In this document: positions 6,072 through 14,023 of the stretch, piece by piece | Layout: each line of letters opens with the position of its first letter | Numbering within the stretch: the stretch's first letter is position 1 | Assembly (NCBI GenBank): GCA_034409055.1 | Contig: DAOUMU010000219.1 | Location: forward strand, 1-15,422 | Direction: 5' to 3' | Origin: DAOUMU01 sp034409055 | GTDB taxonomy: Bacteria; Chloroflexota; Anaerolineae; 4572-78; J111 | DNA: 15,422 nt | Notes under the pieces: generated by a model | Told to the model about the DNA's origin: nothing | The model's input: only the letters and a program-made list of their open reading frames with translations | The model's database searches: none | Position numbers and translations under genes: made by a program

Positions 6072-7133
6072 CTAACCATCCTCCCCTATTTTCCACTCCC
6101 CCCCCACAATCACCGGCTGCCCATCCAGGAACAGATCAGCTTGAGGTTGCACAAAGTCTTGGTGTAAGTCTGACTCGACCTGTCCGCCCATGTGAATGTT
6201 GTCGCCAATGGCGATGTGAACGCTGCCTTTGATCTTCTCAGCCTCCAGAATGTTATCCGGTTTGCGAGCGTTGGGGTTGGTGCCGATGCCTAACTCGGCC
6301 AGGTTGCGTCGGGCCTGATAAACGGGGTCGTCCTGGTCTAGCTTGAGTAACTGGCGAGTTTGATCTCCGACCGCTCCCCCGCCGAGCAGTTCAACGACCC
6401 GCCCTTTTTCGAAGCGTAAGGTCATATCTTCGGTCAGGTTAGGATGCCAGCCGGCCGGAGCCACCAGTTTACCTTCACCGGTCCCTTCCAGGGGGATGGC
6501 GAATGCCTCACCGGCCGGGAGGTTGCCCCATTTCTCCGGATTAGTGCCGTAAAGCCCGTCGTCTACCTGACCTGGGCGCCCGGTTAAGCTAAAACGCAAA
6601 TCCGTGCCATGGGCGGTGCGGACGACAACTTCATCGGCGGCGGTCAGTAAATCGGCGAAGGTGCGGCAGCCAGCCGCGACTTGCCGGTAATCCACGGCCA
6701 TGGGGCCACCGGCTTCGAACATATGGGCTTCGAAGCCGGGCATACTGGCCACGCGTACCCCGGCTTTGGTGGCTGTTTCGCGGGCGTTGGTGTGTGAGAG
6801 GGAATAGGTGGTCAGGGCAATGAGTACATTCGCTTCTTTCAGCCGGGTAGCGGTCGTTTCGTCCGGTTCGGTGCCGTGCCCTCCCGTGGCCGGGAAGGGC
6901 AGAAAAGAGACGGTGCAATCGGCGAAATGCTCGGTGGCAATGTCGGCCACCAGCCGGGCCAGGACGGCTCGTTCCAGCATGGCTGCCAATTTTGCCTGGC
7001 GTTCCGTTTGCCAGTCGCTGGTACGGGGTACATCGGTTGCTACTAACAGCGTTTCACCGGGCTTGAGTTCCATGTTTACCCGGAGCATATCAATTACCCC
7101 TTGGGTGATGGCTTCTTTTTGGGGCCAGCTCAT
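6072..7133 (-). CDS. M29-fold metalloenzyme, aminopeptidase-type ligands
   Basis: This 353-residue protein is related to thermophilic M29 aminopeptidases (AmpS/AmpT/AmpII). NLPAGE (204-209), ELGIGTNP (280-287), EKIKGSVHIAIG (299-310) and DLHQDF (322-327) carry Glu209, Glu280, Glu299, His306, His324 and Asp326, which resemble the metal ligands of M29 enzymes. It is shorter than typical M29 peptidases (about 410 residues). Glu280 occupies the place where the upstream paralogue at 7964-9007 has His267. It probably cleaves an amide or peptide-like bond, though the real substrate may be the compound imported by this operon. ATG 7133 has AGGAGG seven bases upstream and overlaps the previous stop as ATGA, so translation is coupled. 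It is the last gene of the operon. Confidence 0.82.
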   Translation of the reverse strand: MSWPQKEAITQGVIDMLRVNMELKPGETLLVATDVPRTSDWQTERQAKLAAMLERAVLARLVADIATEHFADCTVSFLPFPATGGHGTEPDETTATRLKEANVLIALTTYSLSHTNARETATKAGVRVASMPGFEAHMFEAGGPMAVDYRQVAAGCRTFADLLTAADEVVVRTAHGTDLRFSLTGRPGQVDDGLYGTNPEKWGNLPAGEAFAIPLEGTGEGKLVAPAGWHPNLTEDMTLRFEKGRVVELLGGGAVGDQTRQLLKLDQDDPVYQARRNLAELGIGTNPNARKPDNILEAEKIKGSVHIAIGDNIHMGGQVESDLHQDFVQPQADLFLDGQPVIVGGEWKIGEDG

Positions 7134-7441
7134 ATTTTATCCTCCTGGGTTGATAGTCGTTTTTTGAGTTCTGCTGTGTATTGCATCGTAAGTTCGTTCA
7201 AAGTGGCGTGCAGTTCTTCGTCGGTGCTGTTACCGAAGCGTTCGGCCTCGATGGCCTGCTCCAGTTGGTTCAAAAATGGGTCGGCCAGACCATGGGCTTT
7301 CATCAGAGCCAAAAGGCGTCCGGCCGCATCCATCAGGCGAAAAGGACCGTATCCGGCCGGCTCTTCGTAAAGGCCGTGGGCGCTGGTCAGCAGATAGCCG
7401 ACCAGTAAGAAGAGATCCCGCTGTAATGACTCGTTATTCAT
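7130..7441 (-). CDS. Small uncharacterised helical protein, possibly DUF6092-like
   Basis: This 103-residue, mostly helical protein has LFLLVGYLLTSAHGLYEEP (10-28) and YGPFRLMDAAGRL (31-43), followed by a charged helical tail. The pattern resembles the small DUF6092 family as I remember it. No catalytic motif is visible. I chose the ATG at 7441, which overlaps the nitroreductase stop; an in-frame start at 7474 would add 11 residues that look unrelated to the core. The stop overlaps the next ATG by four bases. It could be a small partner of the nitroreductase or of the M29-fold enzymes, but nothing in the sequence shows this. Confidence 0.7.
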   Translation of the reverse strand: MNNESLQRDLFLLVGYLLTSAHGLYEEPAGYGPFRLMDAAGRLLALMKAHGLADPFLNQLEQAIEAERFGNSTDEELHATLNELTMQYTAELKKRLSTQEDKI

Positions 7442-7961
7442 ACGGCGTATCCCATGCTTCAACAAAACAGACATCCGCCAGCGGGCGCCGGCCGGGGGGT
7501 GTCGGTTTGATTTTAGGATATCCCAGGGCCATCAGTAACACCAGCTGAACCCCGGGCGGCAGGTCGAGAAAGGCGGCCACGCCTTGCCGGTGGAATGAAC
7601 CGATCGGACAGGCCCCCAGGTCCAGGTTGTGGGCCGCCAGCAGTAGATTCTGGGTAGCCAGGCCAATGTTCAGCCAGGCCAACCGCTCGCCGCCTGCGCC
7701 TCCCAGGCGAGTGGCTCGCTCGCTGTCCAGGCAGATGGCGACGACCACCGTCGGCTGCCCGATGATGCCCGGTGCCAGCGACCGCAAGCCGGCCAATCGC
7801 TCCGGTGAGCGGACCAGTACAAATCCCCACGGTTGCACGTTGCCCCCACTGGCCGAAGCTGCGCCCGCTTGTAGCACCTGGTGCAGCAACTCGTCGGGCA
7901 CCGGCTCGGGGGTGAAAGAGCGCACACTCCGGCGCGTGAAAATTGCTTCTAGCGTGTCCAT
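7434..7961 (-). CDS. Small nitroreductase-family flavoprotein
   Basis: This 175-residue protein is a compact member of the FMN-dependent nitroreductase fold. MDTLEAIFTRRSVRSF at the N-terminus carries the Arg pair (10-11) expected to bind the FMN phosphate. SGGNVQPW (38-45) and GACPIGSF (116-123) are further FMN-site motifs, and GYP (147-149) is usual near the C-terminus. Family members reduce or oxidise many substrates, including nitro compounds, enones and ring compounds. ATG 7961 lies two bases after the previous stop; a GTG at 7994 would add a poorly conserved tail and overlap more. Given the operon, a redox step on the imported compound is a fair guess. Confidence 0.87.
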   Translation of the reverse strand: MDTLEAIFTRRSVRSFTPEPVPDELLHQVLQAGAASASGGNVQPWGFVLVRSPERLAGLRSLAPGIIGQPTVVVAICLDSERATRLGGAGGERLAWLNIGLATQNLLLAAHNLDLGACPIGSFHRQGVAAFLDLPPGVQLVLLMALGYPKIKPTPPGRRPLADVCFVEAWDTPYE

Positions 7962-7963
7962 CG

Positions 7964-9007
7964 TCAGTACCCCGGCGCACCCATGGCCTGGCACAGTTCC
8001 ACCAGTTCGGGTAGGATGTAGCGCCCTTCTGCCTCGATTTGTACCTCGTCGAGCCAGACCGATGGGTTCAGCACCACGCCATCGGTGTGGGCCGGTGAGC
8101 CGTACTCGGTTGCGCCGACGCCAAATTGCATGCAGCCAAAGATGCGTTCATCTTCCAGGATGCGGCCAGTGGGGCGGGTGACGCCGGGATTAAAGCCGTA
8201 ACAGGCGTGATCCATCAAATATGCCTCGGGATGTCCAAAGCTCTCCAGCCAGCGGGCAAAGGTGGTGGCCTCTGCGCCGCCTTCGATCTGTTTGACGTAA
8301 CCGCCTTCGATGACCAGCCGGACCGGTGTGTGTAGCACCCCCAACTCGGCCGGCGGCCATAGCGCGCCATCGAAGACCAGGACTCCTTCAAAGCTCTCGC
8401 GATGGATCATAAAGCCTGACTGTCCTCCCAACATCTGGGGATAACCCCCTTCGGCGGGCGGTGGTTCCCAGAATGGATCGCCGGCTTTGTCCACTGTCAT
8501 GCTGGCATCGGTACCGGCCGGACTGGTCAGGCGGATGGTGTCCGCGGCCTGGGAACGTTGGTACAGGCGCGTGGCCATCTCTTGCATGGGGACATAGTTG
8601 ACCCGGCCAATGGTGCGGACCATCATGTCCACGTCCATACCGGTCAAACAGACGTAGATACAGCCGTTTTCCAGGGCGGCATGATAAGCCGGGCTGTAAA
8701 GCTGGTAGGCCACGGCAAAGTCGATCCACACGTCGGCGCCGGTGACTGCTTTAACCACGGGGACCGGTGGTTCTTGCATCGGGGCGGGCAGGGTATGATA
8801 CCAGATGACGGCCGGCACCCCCCCGACCGTGTAAACAGCCCCGGCCGTGGCCCTGACCACTCGCGCATCCGAGGCAGTGTCGGCCGTGATGAGCACCTGC
8901 TGGCCGGGTTTTATCGGGCGGACCTCTGTGGCCAGCTTGTGGGCGGCATGGGTTAGCTCCAATTCATAGTATTCGTTACGCGGTTCTGTGCCTAAGGTGA
9001 ATTCCAT
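7964..9007 (-). CDS. NicX-like M29-fold protein (dioxygenase or hydrolase)
   Basis: This 347-residue protein belongs to the group that includes NicX, 2,5-dihydroxypyridine 5,6-dioxygenase of nicotinate breakdown. These proteins are often annotated as leucyl aminopeptidases. Conserved stretches are QMLGGQSGFMIHRESFEG (191-208), DHACYGFNPGV (266-276), EDERIFGCMQFGVGA (285-299) and SPAHTDGV (304-311). His267, His307 and Asp309 fit the two-His, one-Asp iron site of NicX. The peptidase paralogue at 6072-7133 has Glu instead of the first His. A ring-opening or amide-cleaving role is possible; a pyridine substrate is not shown. The start has AGAGGT seven bases upstream and follows the DUF917 stop by 11 bases. 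Confidence 0.8.
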   Translation of the reverse strand: MEFTLGTEPRNEYYELELTHAAHKLATEVRPIKPGQQVLITADTASDARVVRATAGAVYTVGGVPAVIWYHTLPAPMQEPPVPVVKAVTGADVWIDFAVAYQLYSPAYHAALENGCIYVCLTGMDVDMMVRTIGRVNYVPMQEMATRLYQRSQAADTIRLTSPAGTDASMTVDKAGDPFWEPPPAEGGYPQMLGGQSGFMIHRESFEGVLVFDGALWPPAELGVLHTPVRLVIEGGYVKQIEGGAEATTFARWLESFGHPEAYLMDHACYGFNPGVTRPTGRILEDERIFGCMQFGVGATEYGSPAHTDGVVLNPSVWLDEVQIEAEGRYILPELVELCQAMGAPGY

Positions 9008-9018
9008 GTTTAATACCT

Positions 9019-10146
9019 CTATACTAACTCTTCGATGGGCACGTAGTCGATGTCGAAGCCGAAGTAACGAGGACCGGAGGCTTCATTCAGACCGAATTCG
9101 GTGCGGAAGGCTGCCAGCCCTTTCATCCCGACTGCCACCACCTGGTCGCCTTTCTTGATGAGCGTATTGGTTGTCCCTTCACCACTCTCCTTGTAGACCA
9201 GGCTGAGCAGGTCCGGGCTGCAAACCCACGGCTGGCCGTTCAGCCAGGAAACGTGATTTTCGTTCTTGAACCATACGTCCAGGGTTTGCCCCTCGTAGTC
9301 GCCGGTCCCGTTAATGTGGCTGGTACCGAACATATAGCCTCCCCGGTCTTCCCAGTCCTTGCCAATGACGACTCCCTCAAAGAGACGCCAGCCACCGGTC
9401 ACCTCCAGGGCTGCCTCAACGGGGTCCTGGCCCTTCTCTCGGGCCTGGCGCAAGGCTCGCCCAATGGCCAGGCATTTGGTCAAGGTATCCCGGACCAGGA
9501 TCTCTTTCATCTCACGGCCGGGTAGCGGCGTGGCCGCCATCGTCGTCATACCGTAGGCGGCCACGGCCAGCATTTTGCCGATTCGTTCCAGCATATGCGG
9601 ATTGACCGTATATTTGACGATAGCCACGTTGCCCCATTGGTCAACACTGGCGAAGGGCCAACTGTGCTTGCCATACAGGTAAGGCGTGCCCTGCATCTCG
9701 TCCGGGATGGCCCGGCCGGCATAATCACCGTCCACGACGGGGATACCCAGGCGGGCACCGGTGACCAGGGGGGCGGGCGTGTTGCCTGCGCCCAACTCCG
9801 CGGCCACGATGCAGCCGATGGGTTTGCCCAGGTAATTGCCCAATTCTTTGACCGCTTCTTCCATGGAGCGGTCGCCAAATTTGGCTACCAGGTCCACTTG
9901 CTCAATCTCAGCCAGGATTTCCTGGGAGACCGGGGCAATCGAGCCCATGCCGTAGGGGGTAACCGTCCAGACGTCGTCGGGAATATCTTCGACATCCACC
10001 CATTCCAGCGGCAGGCCCTCTTCGAGGGCCGCTTTGAGCATACCCATACCCCATTCAACACTACCACCGCCCCCGGTGCCCATAAACAGGCAACCGTGGA
10101 CAAGATCTTCACAGTCTTGAAAAGTTTCTAGTTTACCACGAGGCAT
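9019..10146 (-). CDS. DUF917 protein (S-methyl-thiohydantoin desulfurase-like family)
   Basis: This 375-residue protein fits DUF917, a family named after an S-methyl thiohydantoin desulfurase. It has the Gly-rich FMGTGGGG (21-28) near the N-terminus, followed by VAAELGAGNTPAPL and VVDGDYAGRAIPDEMQGT, which match the family's N-terminal domain. The second half ends in GPRYFGFDIDYVPIEEL, typical of the C-terminal domain. Known neighbours of the family are hydantoinases, hydantoin racemases and transporters. Full length agrees with the family. Sitting with a hydantoin racemase-like gene, it points to a hydantoin- or thiohydantoin-like compound, but this is inference. The start is supported by AGGAG ten bases upstream. 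Confidence 0.85.
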   Translation of the reverse strand: MPRGKLETFQDCEDLVHGCLFMGTGGGGSVEWGMGMLKAALEEGLPLEWVDVEDIPDDVWTVTPYGMGSIAPVSQEILAEIEQVDLVAKFGDRSMEEAVKELGNYLGKPIGCIVAAELGAGNTPAPLVTGARLGIPVVDGDYAGRAIPDEMQGTPYLYGKHSWPFASVDQWGNVAIVKYTVNPHMLERIGKMLAVAAYGMTTMAATPLPGREMKEILVRDTLTKCLAIGRALRQAREKGQDPVEAALEVTGGWRLFEGVVIGKDWEDRGGYMFGTSHINGTGDYEGQTLDVWFKNENHVSWLNGQPWVCSPDLLSLVYKESGEGTTNTLIKKGDQVVAVGMKGLAAFRTEFGLNEASGPRYFGFDIDYVPIEELV

Positions 10147-10184
10147 TTTATTTTTTCTCCTGTTATTTTTGATCTAATGATATG

Positions 10185-11168
10185 TTAACCCCCCTGCTCA
10201 ACCACCAGGTGACAGGCCACTAAATGGCCGTTGCCGATATCGGCCAGAGGCGGATCGGCTTCCGCACAAACTGCTATGGCCACCGGGCAGCGGGGAAAAA
10301 AACTACAACCCGGCGGGGGATTGGTGGCGTCGGGCACACTACCTTTCAAGATAATCCGTTCCCGCCGTAATTCGGGGTCCAGGATAGGGGCCGAGGCCAG
10401 GAGCGCCTTGGTATAAGGGTGCTGCGCTTCTCCGTAGAAAATGGCCTGGGCGGTACTCAGTTCGACCATTTTGCCCAGGTACATAACGGCAATACGATCA
10501 CTGATGTGCTGCACGACGCTTAAATCGTGGGAGATAAAGAGATAGGTTAGTTCCAACTCACGTTGCAAACTTTGCAGCAGGTTGATGATCTGGGCCTGGA
10601 CCGACACATCAAGGGCCGAAGTGGGCTCGTCCAGGATAATGAACTTGGGGTTGAGAGCCAGGGCCCGGGCCACGGCGATCCGTTGCAATTGTCCGCCGCT
10701 GAACTCGTGGGGGTAACGATACAAAATCTCGCCGGGCATCCCCGTCTGTTCCAGCAGTTCACGCGCCCGAGCCACCAGGGCCTCACCACGTAGGGAGGTG
10801 TGTGTCCGCAGAGGTTCGGCAATGGACCGCAGCACGGTAAAGCGGGGATCGAAGGTAGAATAGGGATTCTGGAAGACCATCTGCATGTTCCGGCGAACGC
10901 GGCGCATCTCGCCCCGGCTAAGCGGCACAATGTCCTGCTGCTCAAACAATATCTGGCCCGATGTCGGGTGGATCAGGCGCATAATGGCCCGACCCAGGGT
11001 GGTTTTTCCACAGCCCGATTCCCCAACCACCCCCAGGGTTTCCTGGCGGCGAATGGTCAGGTCCACGTCCTCGAGGGCACGTACCCACGTCTCACGGCGG
11101 CTCAGGAAGCTCCGCTTTGTTACAAAATATTTGGTCAGTCCACGTATTTCTAGCACAGGAGCGTTCAT
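10185..11168 (-). CDS. Dpp/Opp-type ABC transporter ATPase, DppF-like
   Basis: This 327-residue cytoplasmic ATPase powers import of peptides or similar compounds. It has Walker A GESGCGKTT (49-57), Q-loop Gln100, signature FSGGQ (156-160), Walker B FIILDE (176-181) and H-loop His214. The C-terminal oligopeptide-transporter extension contains PPGCSFFPRCP and further Cys residues in the spacing seen in members that bind an Fe-S cluster. I chose ATG 11168, which overlaps the previous stop as ATGA and follows GGAGG; an in-frame upstream start at 11294 would add 42 residues inside the previous gene. It pairs with the preceding DppD-like ATPase. Confidence 0.93.
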   Translation of the reverse strand: MNAPVLEIRGLTKYFVTKRSFLSRRETWVRALEDVDLTIRRQETLGVVGESGCGKTTLGRAIMRLIHPTSGQILFEQQDIVPLSRGEMRRVRRNMQMVFQNPYSTFDPRFTVLRSIAEPLRTHTSLRGEALVARARELLEQTGMPGEILYRYPHEFSGGQLQRIAVARALALNPKFIILDEPTSALDVSVQAQIINLLQSLQRELELTYLFISHDLSVVQHISDRIAVMYLGKMVELSTAQAIFYGEAQHPYTKALLASAPILDPELRRERIILKGSVPDATNPPPGCSFFPRCPVAIAVCAEADPPLADIGNGHLVACHLVVEQGG

Positions 11169-12148
11169 GCTATCCCCTCCTCCCGGTAAAGGTGACAGGC
11201 TGCCACGTGCCTTTTTGAGCCGGCCGGGACAAACGGTGGCTTTTCCGTCCGGCAGATATCCATAACTTCGGGACAGCGGGGATGAAAGGGACATCCCGGT
11301 GGTAGATTGAGACCACTGGGGACACTGCCTGTAATGGGTTGCAGCGGTTGCCCGTGGCGGCTGGGCTTGGGCAAAGCCGCCAACAATCCCTGGGTATAGG
11401 GATGTTTCATGCGGTATAAAACGTCCCCAACCTGGCCCATCTCCACGATATGGCCGGCATAAGCCACGCCCACCCGGTCGCAGGTTTCAGCGACCACCCC
11501 CAAATCGTGGGTGATCAGCAGGATGGACACGCCTTGTGTTTTGCGTAGCTCGGTCAGCAGGGCCAGAATCTGGGCCTGGATGGTCACATCTAGGGCGGTG
11601 GTGGGCTCGTCGGCGATGAGCAACTCGGCGTCAGAGGCCAGAGCCATGGCAATCATCGCCCGTTGCTGCATCCCGCCACTCAACTCGTGCGGATAGGCCC
11701 GTAAGATGCGGGCCGGATTGGGCAGACCGACCGCCCTGAGGCTTTCCAGGGCGCGCTGTTCAGCTTCAGCCTGGCTGGCCGACGAATGTTGCCGAATGAT
11801 GCGGGTAATCTGGTTGCCGATGCTGAACACGGGATTCAGAGAGGCAGACGGATCCTGAAAAATCATGGCAATGCGCCCGCCCCGGATGTTTTGCATTTCG
11901 GCCTGGCTGATTTGCAGCAAATCCCGGTCGTGGAACCCGATTCGCCCTTCTACGATCTCACCGGGATATGGCACCATCCGCAGGATGGCCATGCCCGTCA
12001 CCGATTTACCGCAGCCCGACTCGCCGACCAGGCCGAACATCTCCCCCCGGCGGACATCAAAGCTCATACCGTTGACAGCCTGAACCTGGCCGGCGTAAGT
12101 ATTGAAACGAATGTGCAAGTTTTCTATGGACAGCAAGGTATCGTTCAT
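11165..12148 (-). CDS. Dpp/Opp-type ABC transporter ATPase, DppD-like
   Basis: This 327-residue ATPase has Walker A GESGCGKSV (42-50), Q-loop Gln98, signature LSGGM (156-160), Walker B LLIADE (176-181) and H-loop His214. PPGCPFHPRCPEVMDICR at the C-terminus is typical of the DppD/OppD side. It forms the ATPase pair with the next gene and works with the DppB- and DppC-type permeases. A GGAGGT site lies seven bases before ATG 12148. A gap of about 185 bases with a strong hairpin separates it from the DppC-like gene, the only large break in the operon. Confidence 0.93.
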   Translation of the reverse strand: MNDTLLSIENLHIRFNTYAGQVQAVNGMSFDVRRGEMFGLVGESGCGKSVTGMAILRMVPYPGEIVEGRIGFHDRDLLQISQAEMQNIRGGRIAMIFQDPSASLNPVFSIGNQITRIIRQHSSASQAEAEQRALESLRAVGLPNPARILRAYPHELSGGMQQRAMIAMALASDAELLIADEPTTALDVTIQAQILALLTELRKTQGVSILLITHDLGVVAETCDRVGVAYAGHIVEMGQVGDVLYRMKHPYTQGLLAALPKPSRHGQPLQPITGSVPSGLNLPPGCPFHPRCPEVMDICRTEKPPFVPAGSKRHVAACHLYREEGIA

Positions 12149-12240
12149 AATACGGACCTCCGGGAGTGGGGATCAGTTCGCCGTTACCCGGGGTGACCTA
12201 TAGACATTCAGACAATGCACAGCACTGTGTATTTTTGAGC

Positions 12241-12297
12241 GGAGTCGAGGCTTTAGCCGGTTTTGGCCCGACCCTGACCGGCTGAAGCCTCGACTCC
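12241..12297. repeat. Strong palindrome inside the operon, between the permease and ATPase genes
   Basis: GGAGTCGAGGCT (12241-12252) is the exact reverse complement of 12286-12297. After a 2-base mismatch, AGCCGGT (12255-12261) pairs with ACCGGCT (12277-12283). The stem totals 19 pairs around a 15-base loop. No T-run follows on the minus strand, so this is more likely a REP-like element or an mRNA-stability or attenuation hairpin than a terminator. The 12-base palindrome CACAGCACTGTG lies nearby (12218-12229). The rest of 12149-12333 shows no gene. Confidence 0.8.
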
Positions 12298-12333
12298 GAC
12301 CCTGGATCCAAAATCTTTTTCCGAGAAACTATA

Positions 12334-13251
12334 TCACCCCAACGCTACGGACCGCCGGGTGCGGGGATCAGCTACGTCACGCACTGCATCGCCTAACAGG
12401 TTGAAGGCCAGCGTGACCAGGAAAATCGCTGCCCCGGCCGAGCCGGCGAACCACGGTCGCTCGATGAAGTAGATACGTCCGGTACTAATCATCTTTCCCC
12501 AATCGGGTGTCGGCGGCTGGACACCCAGGCCGATGAAGCTGATGGCCGCCCCGGTCAAAATGGCCGAACCGATGTCCATCGTCGCCTGCACCAATACCGG
12601 AGTCAATACGTTGGGCAATATGTGCTGCCCGATGATGGTCAAATCGTTCACGCCAATGCTGCGGGCGGCCTGGATGAAATACTGCTCGCGCAGGGACAGG
12701 GTTTGGGCCCGCACCAGGCGAGCATACCAGGGCCACCAGGTGAAGGCGATGGCGATCATTGTGTTGACGAAGTTAGGCTCCAGGGCGGCGGCGATGGCAA
12801 TGGCCAGCAGCAGGGGGGGGAAAGCCAGGAACATATCGGTAATACGCATAATAAGGTCATCGAGCCACCCCCCGTAGTACCCGGCAATGGCCCCCAACGG
12901 GGTGCCAATGACGGCGGCGATGAAGACCACCAGGAAGCCAATGCTCAGGGAACTGCGCCCGCCAAACAGGATACGGGCCAGTACGTCCCGGCCCAGATAG
13001 TCGGTGCCCAGCGGGTGGACCCCACTGGGAGGCTGAAACTTCTCGATGATATTCGGATCGCCCAGCCCTTGCTCCGGGTAGGGGGTCAGCCACGGGGCCA
13101 AGATTGCCCCCAGCACGAACAGGAGAATGACCACCAGGCTAACCACTGCCAGGGGATCTTGCCGAAAGGCCCGCAGCATCAAGCTGTATTCTTTGAAACG
13201 GGTCGCTTTTTGTTCGACTGGTGTGTCTGACAATCCGGCGGCTGCTGTCAT
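12334..13251 (-). CDS. Dpp/Opp-type ABC transporter permease, DppC-like
   Basis: This 305-residue inner-membrane permease has an N-terminal cytoplasmic stretch, a first helix near 35-53, then the DppC hallmark HPLGTDYLGRDVL (79-91), five more hydrophobic segments and an EAA-type ATPase-contact loop (EQYFIQAARSIGVNDL region). I chose ATG 13251 because GGAGA lies just upstream and the gene then starts 16 bases after the racemase stop; a TTG at 13278 would overlap that gene. The N-terminal region before the first helix is a little longer than usual. It forms the membrane channel with the DppB-like permease. Confidence 0.93.
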   Translation of the reverse strand: MTAAAGLSDTPVEQKATRFKEYSLMLRAFRQDPLAVVSLVVILLFVLGAILAPWLTPYPEQGLGDPNIIEKFQPPSGVHPLGTDYLGRDVLARILFGGRSSLSIGFLVVFIAAVIGTPLGAIAGYYGGWLDDLIMRITDMFLAFPPLLLAIAIAAALEPNFVNTMIAIAFTWWPWYARLVRAQTLSLREQYFIQAARSIGVNDLTIIGQHILPNVLTPVLVQATMDIGSAILTGAAISFIGLGVQPPTPDWGKMISTGRIYFIERPWFAGSAGAAIFLVTLAFNLLGDAVRDVADPRTRRSVALG

Positions 13252-13267
13252 AATTTTCTCCGTGATT

Positions 13268-14014
13268 TCATACGCCAAACGCGCTTGCTGTGGGCCAGTT
13301 TATTTTCTTGACCGGGGGGTGGGGATAGGTTCGTTTGCTGTGGGATTGGCCCAGGTCCACCAATGATTCGGCCAGTTTCATAGCCACTGAGGGCGGATCC
13401 AGGACAGGCACCTCACAGTCACGGGCGGCCAGACCGGCCTGGATGCGTGGGGCCAACCCGGCCAGACTGGTGCAGCCGGGGATGATGACATGAGCCCCAT
13501 CTGCTCGCACGGCTTGTTCACTGAGATCGATAAGCACCTGCACCGTGGCCTCGATGTTGTCGTCCAGTTCCAACACGGGAATGTTAAAGGCTCGGACCGA
13601 GGCCAATTTGGTAGACAGGCCATAACGAGCTACCTGGTCCTCCACCAGCGGAATATCATAATCGAAGACGGTCAAGATAGAGAAGCGATGCCCCAGTATT
13701 GCCGCCAGGTGCATACTGGCCTGGGCCGGTCCGATGACCGGGATACTGACCAGTTCGCGGGCGGCGTACAGGCCGGGGTCTGCCATGCAATCGATGATGA
13801 CGGCATCGACCCCCGCTTGTTCAGCCTGGACCACTTTGGTCAGGATGTCGGGCACCACCAGGGCTTCATCACGGTGGCTTTCAATCGAGGCGGTCCCCCA
13901 GGCCAGGGAGACGACGCTGACCTCGGTGCCAGGGCGAGCGGCCCCGGCATAGGTACGCCGGGCATCTTCCTCCCAGTGGGTGGTGATGACCGGGTTGATA
14001 ATACGGATGTGCAT
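13268..14014 (-). CDS. Hydantoin/allantoin racemase-like protein (Asp/Glu racemase superfamily)
   Basis: This 248-residue protein belongs to the hydantoin racemase (HyuE) and allantoin racemase (HpxA) group. IDCMADPGLYAARE (74-87) and IIPGCTSLAGL (177-187) place cysteines at 76 and 181, the same numbers as the two catalytic cysteines reported for Sinorhizobium hydantoin racemase. SIESHRDE (43-50) and the C-terminal GQSHSKRTY also fit. The family usually has Ala-Cys-Phe around the first Cys and Gly-Cys-Ala around the second, so the substrate may differ. Other members of the superfamily include maleate isomerase and Asp/Glu racemase. AGGAGG lies five bases before ATG 14014. It sits between the two permease genes, nine bases after the first, which suggests its substrate is what the transporter brings in. 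Confidence 0.85.
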   Translation of the reverse strand: MHIRIINPVITTHWEEDARRTYAGAARPGTEVSVVSLAWGTASIESHRDEALVVPDILTKVVQAEQAGVDAVIIDCMADPGLYAARELVSIPVIGPAQASMHLAAILGHRFSILTVFDYDIPLVEDQVARYGLSTKLASVRAFNIPVLELDDNIEATVQVLIDLSEQAVRADGAHVIIPGCTSLAGLAPRIQAGLAARDCEVPVLDPPSVAMKLAESLVDLGQSHSKRTYPHPPVKKINWPTASAFGV

Positions 14015-14023
14015 CGTCGCCTC

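Noticed and set aside
5791..6167. Small plus-strand frames after the glycosyltransferase
   Set aside because: They translate the TGTCATT-type repeat (CHSEERSDEES-type peptide) and overlap the start of the antisense M29-fold gene.
9007..9019. Overlap or frameshift between the DUF917 and NicX-like genes
   Set aside because: The genes are separated by 11 bases with a normal stop, ribosome site and ATG; no frameshift is needed.
9595..10131. Plus-strand open frame of 178 residues
   Set aside because: Antisense shadow of the DUF917 gene; no domain and no ribosome site.
12622..13230. Plus-strand open frame of 202 residues
   Set aside because: Antisense shadow of the DppC-like permease, rich in Gly, Gln and Asp as expected from reversed membrane codons.
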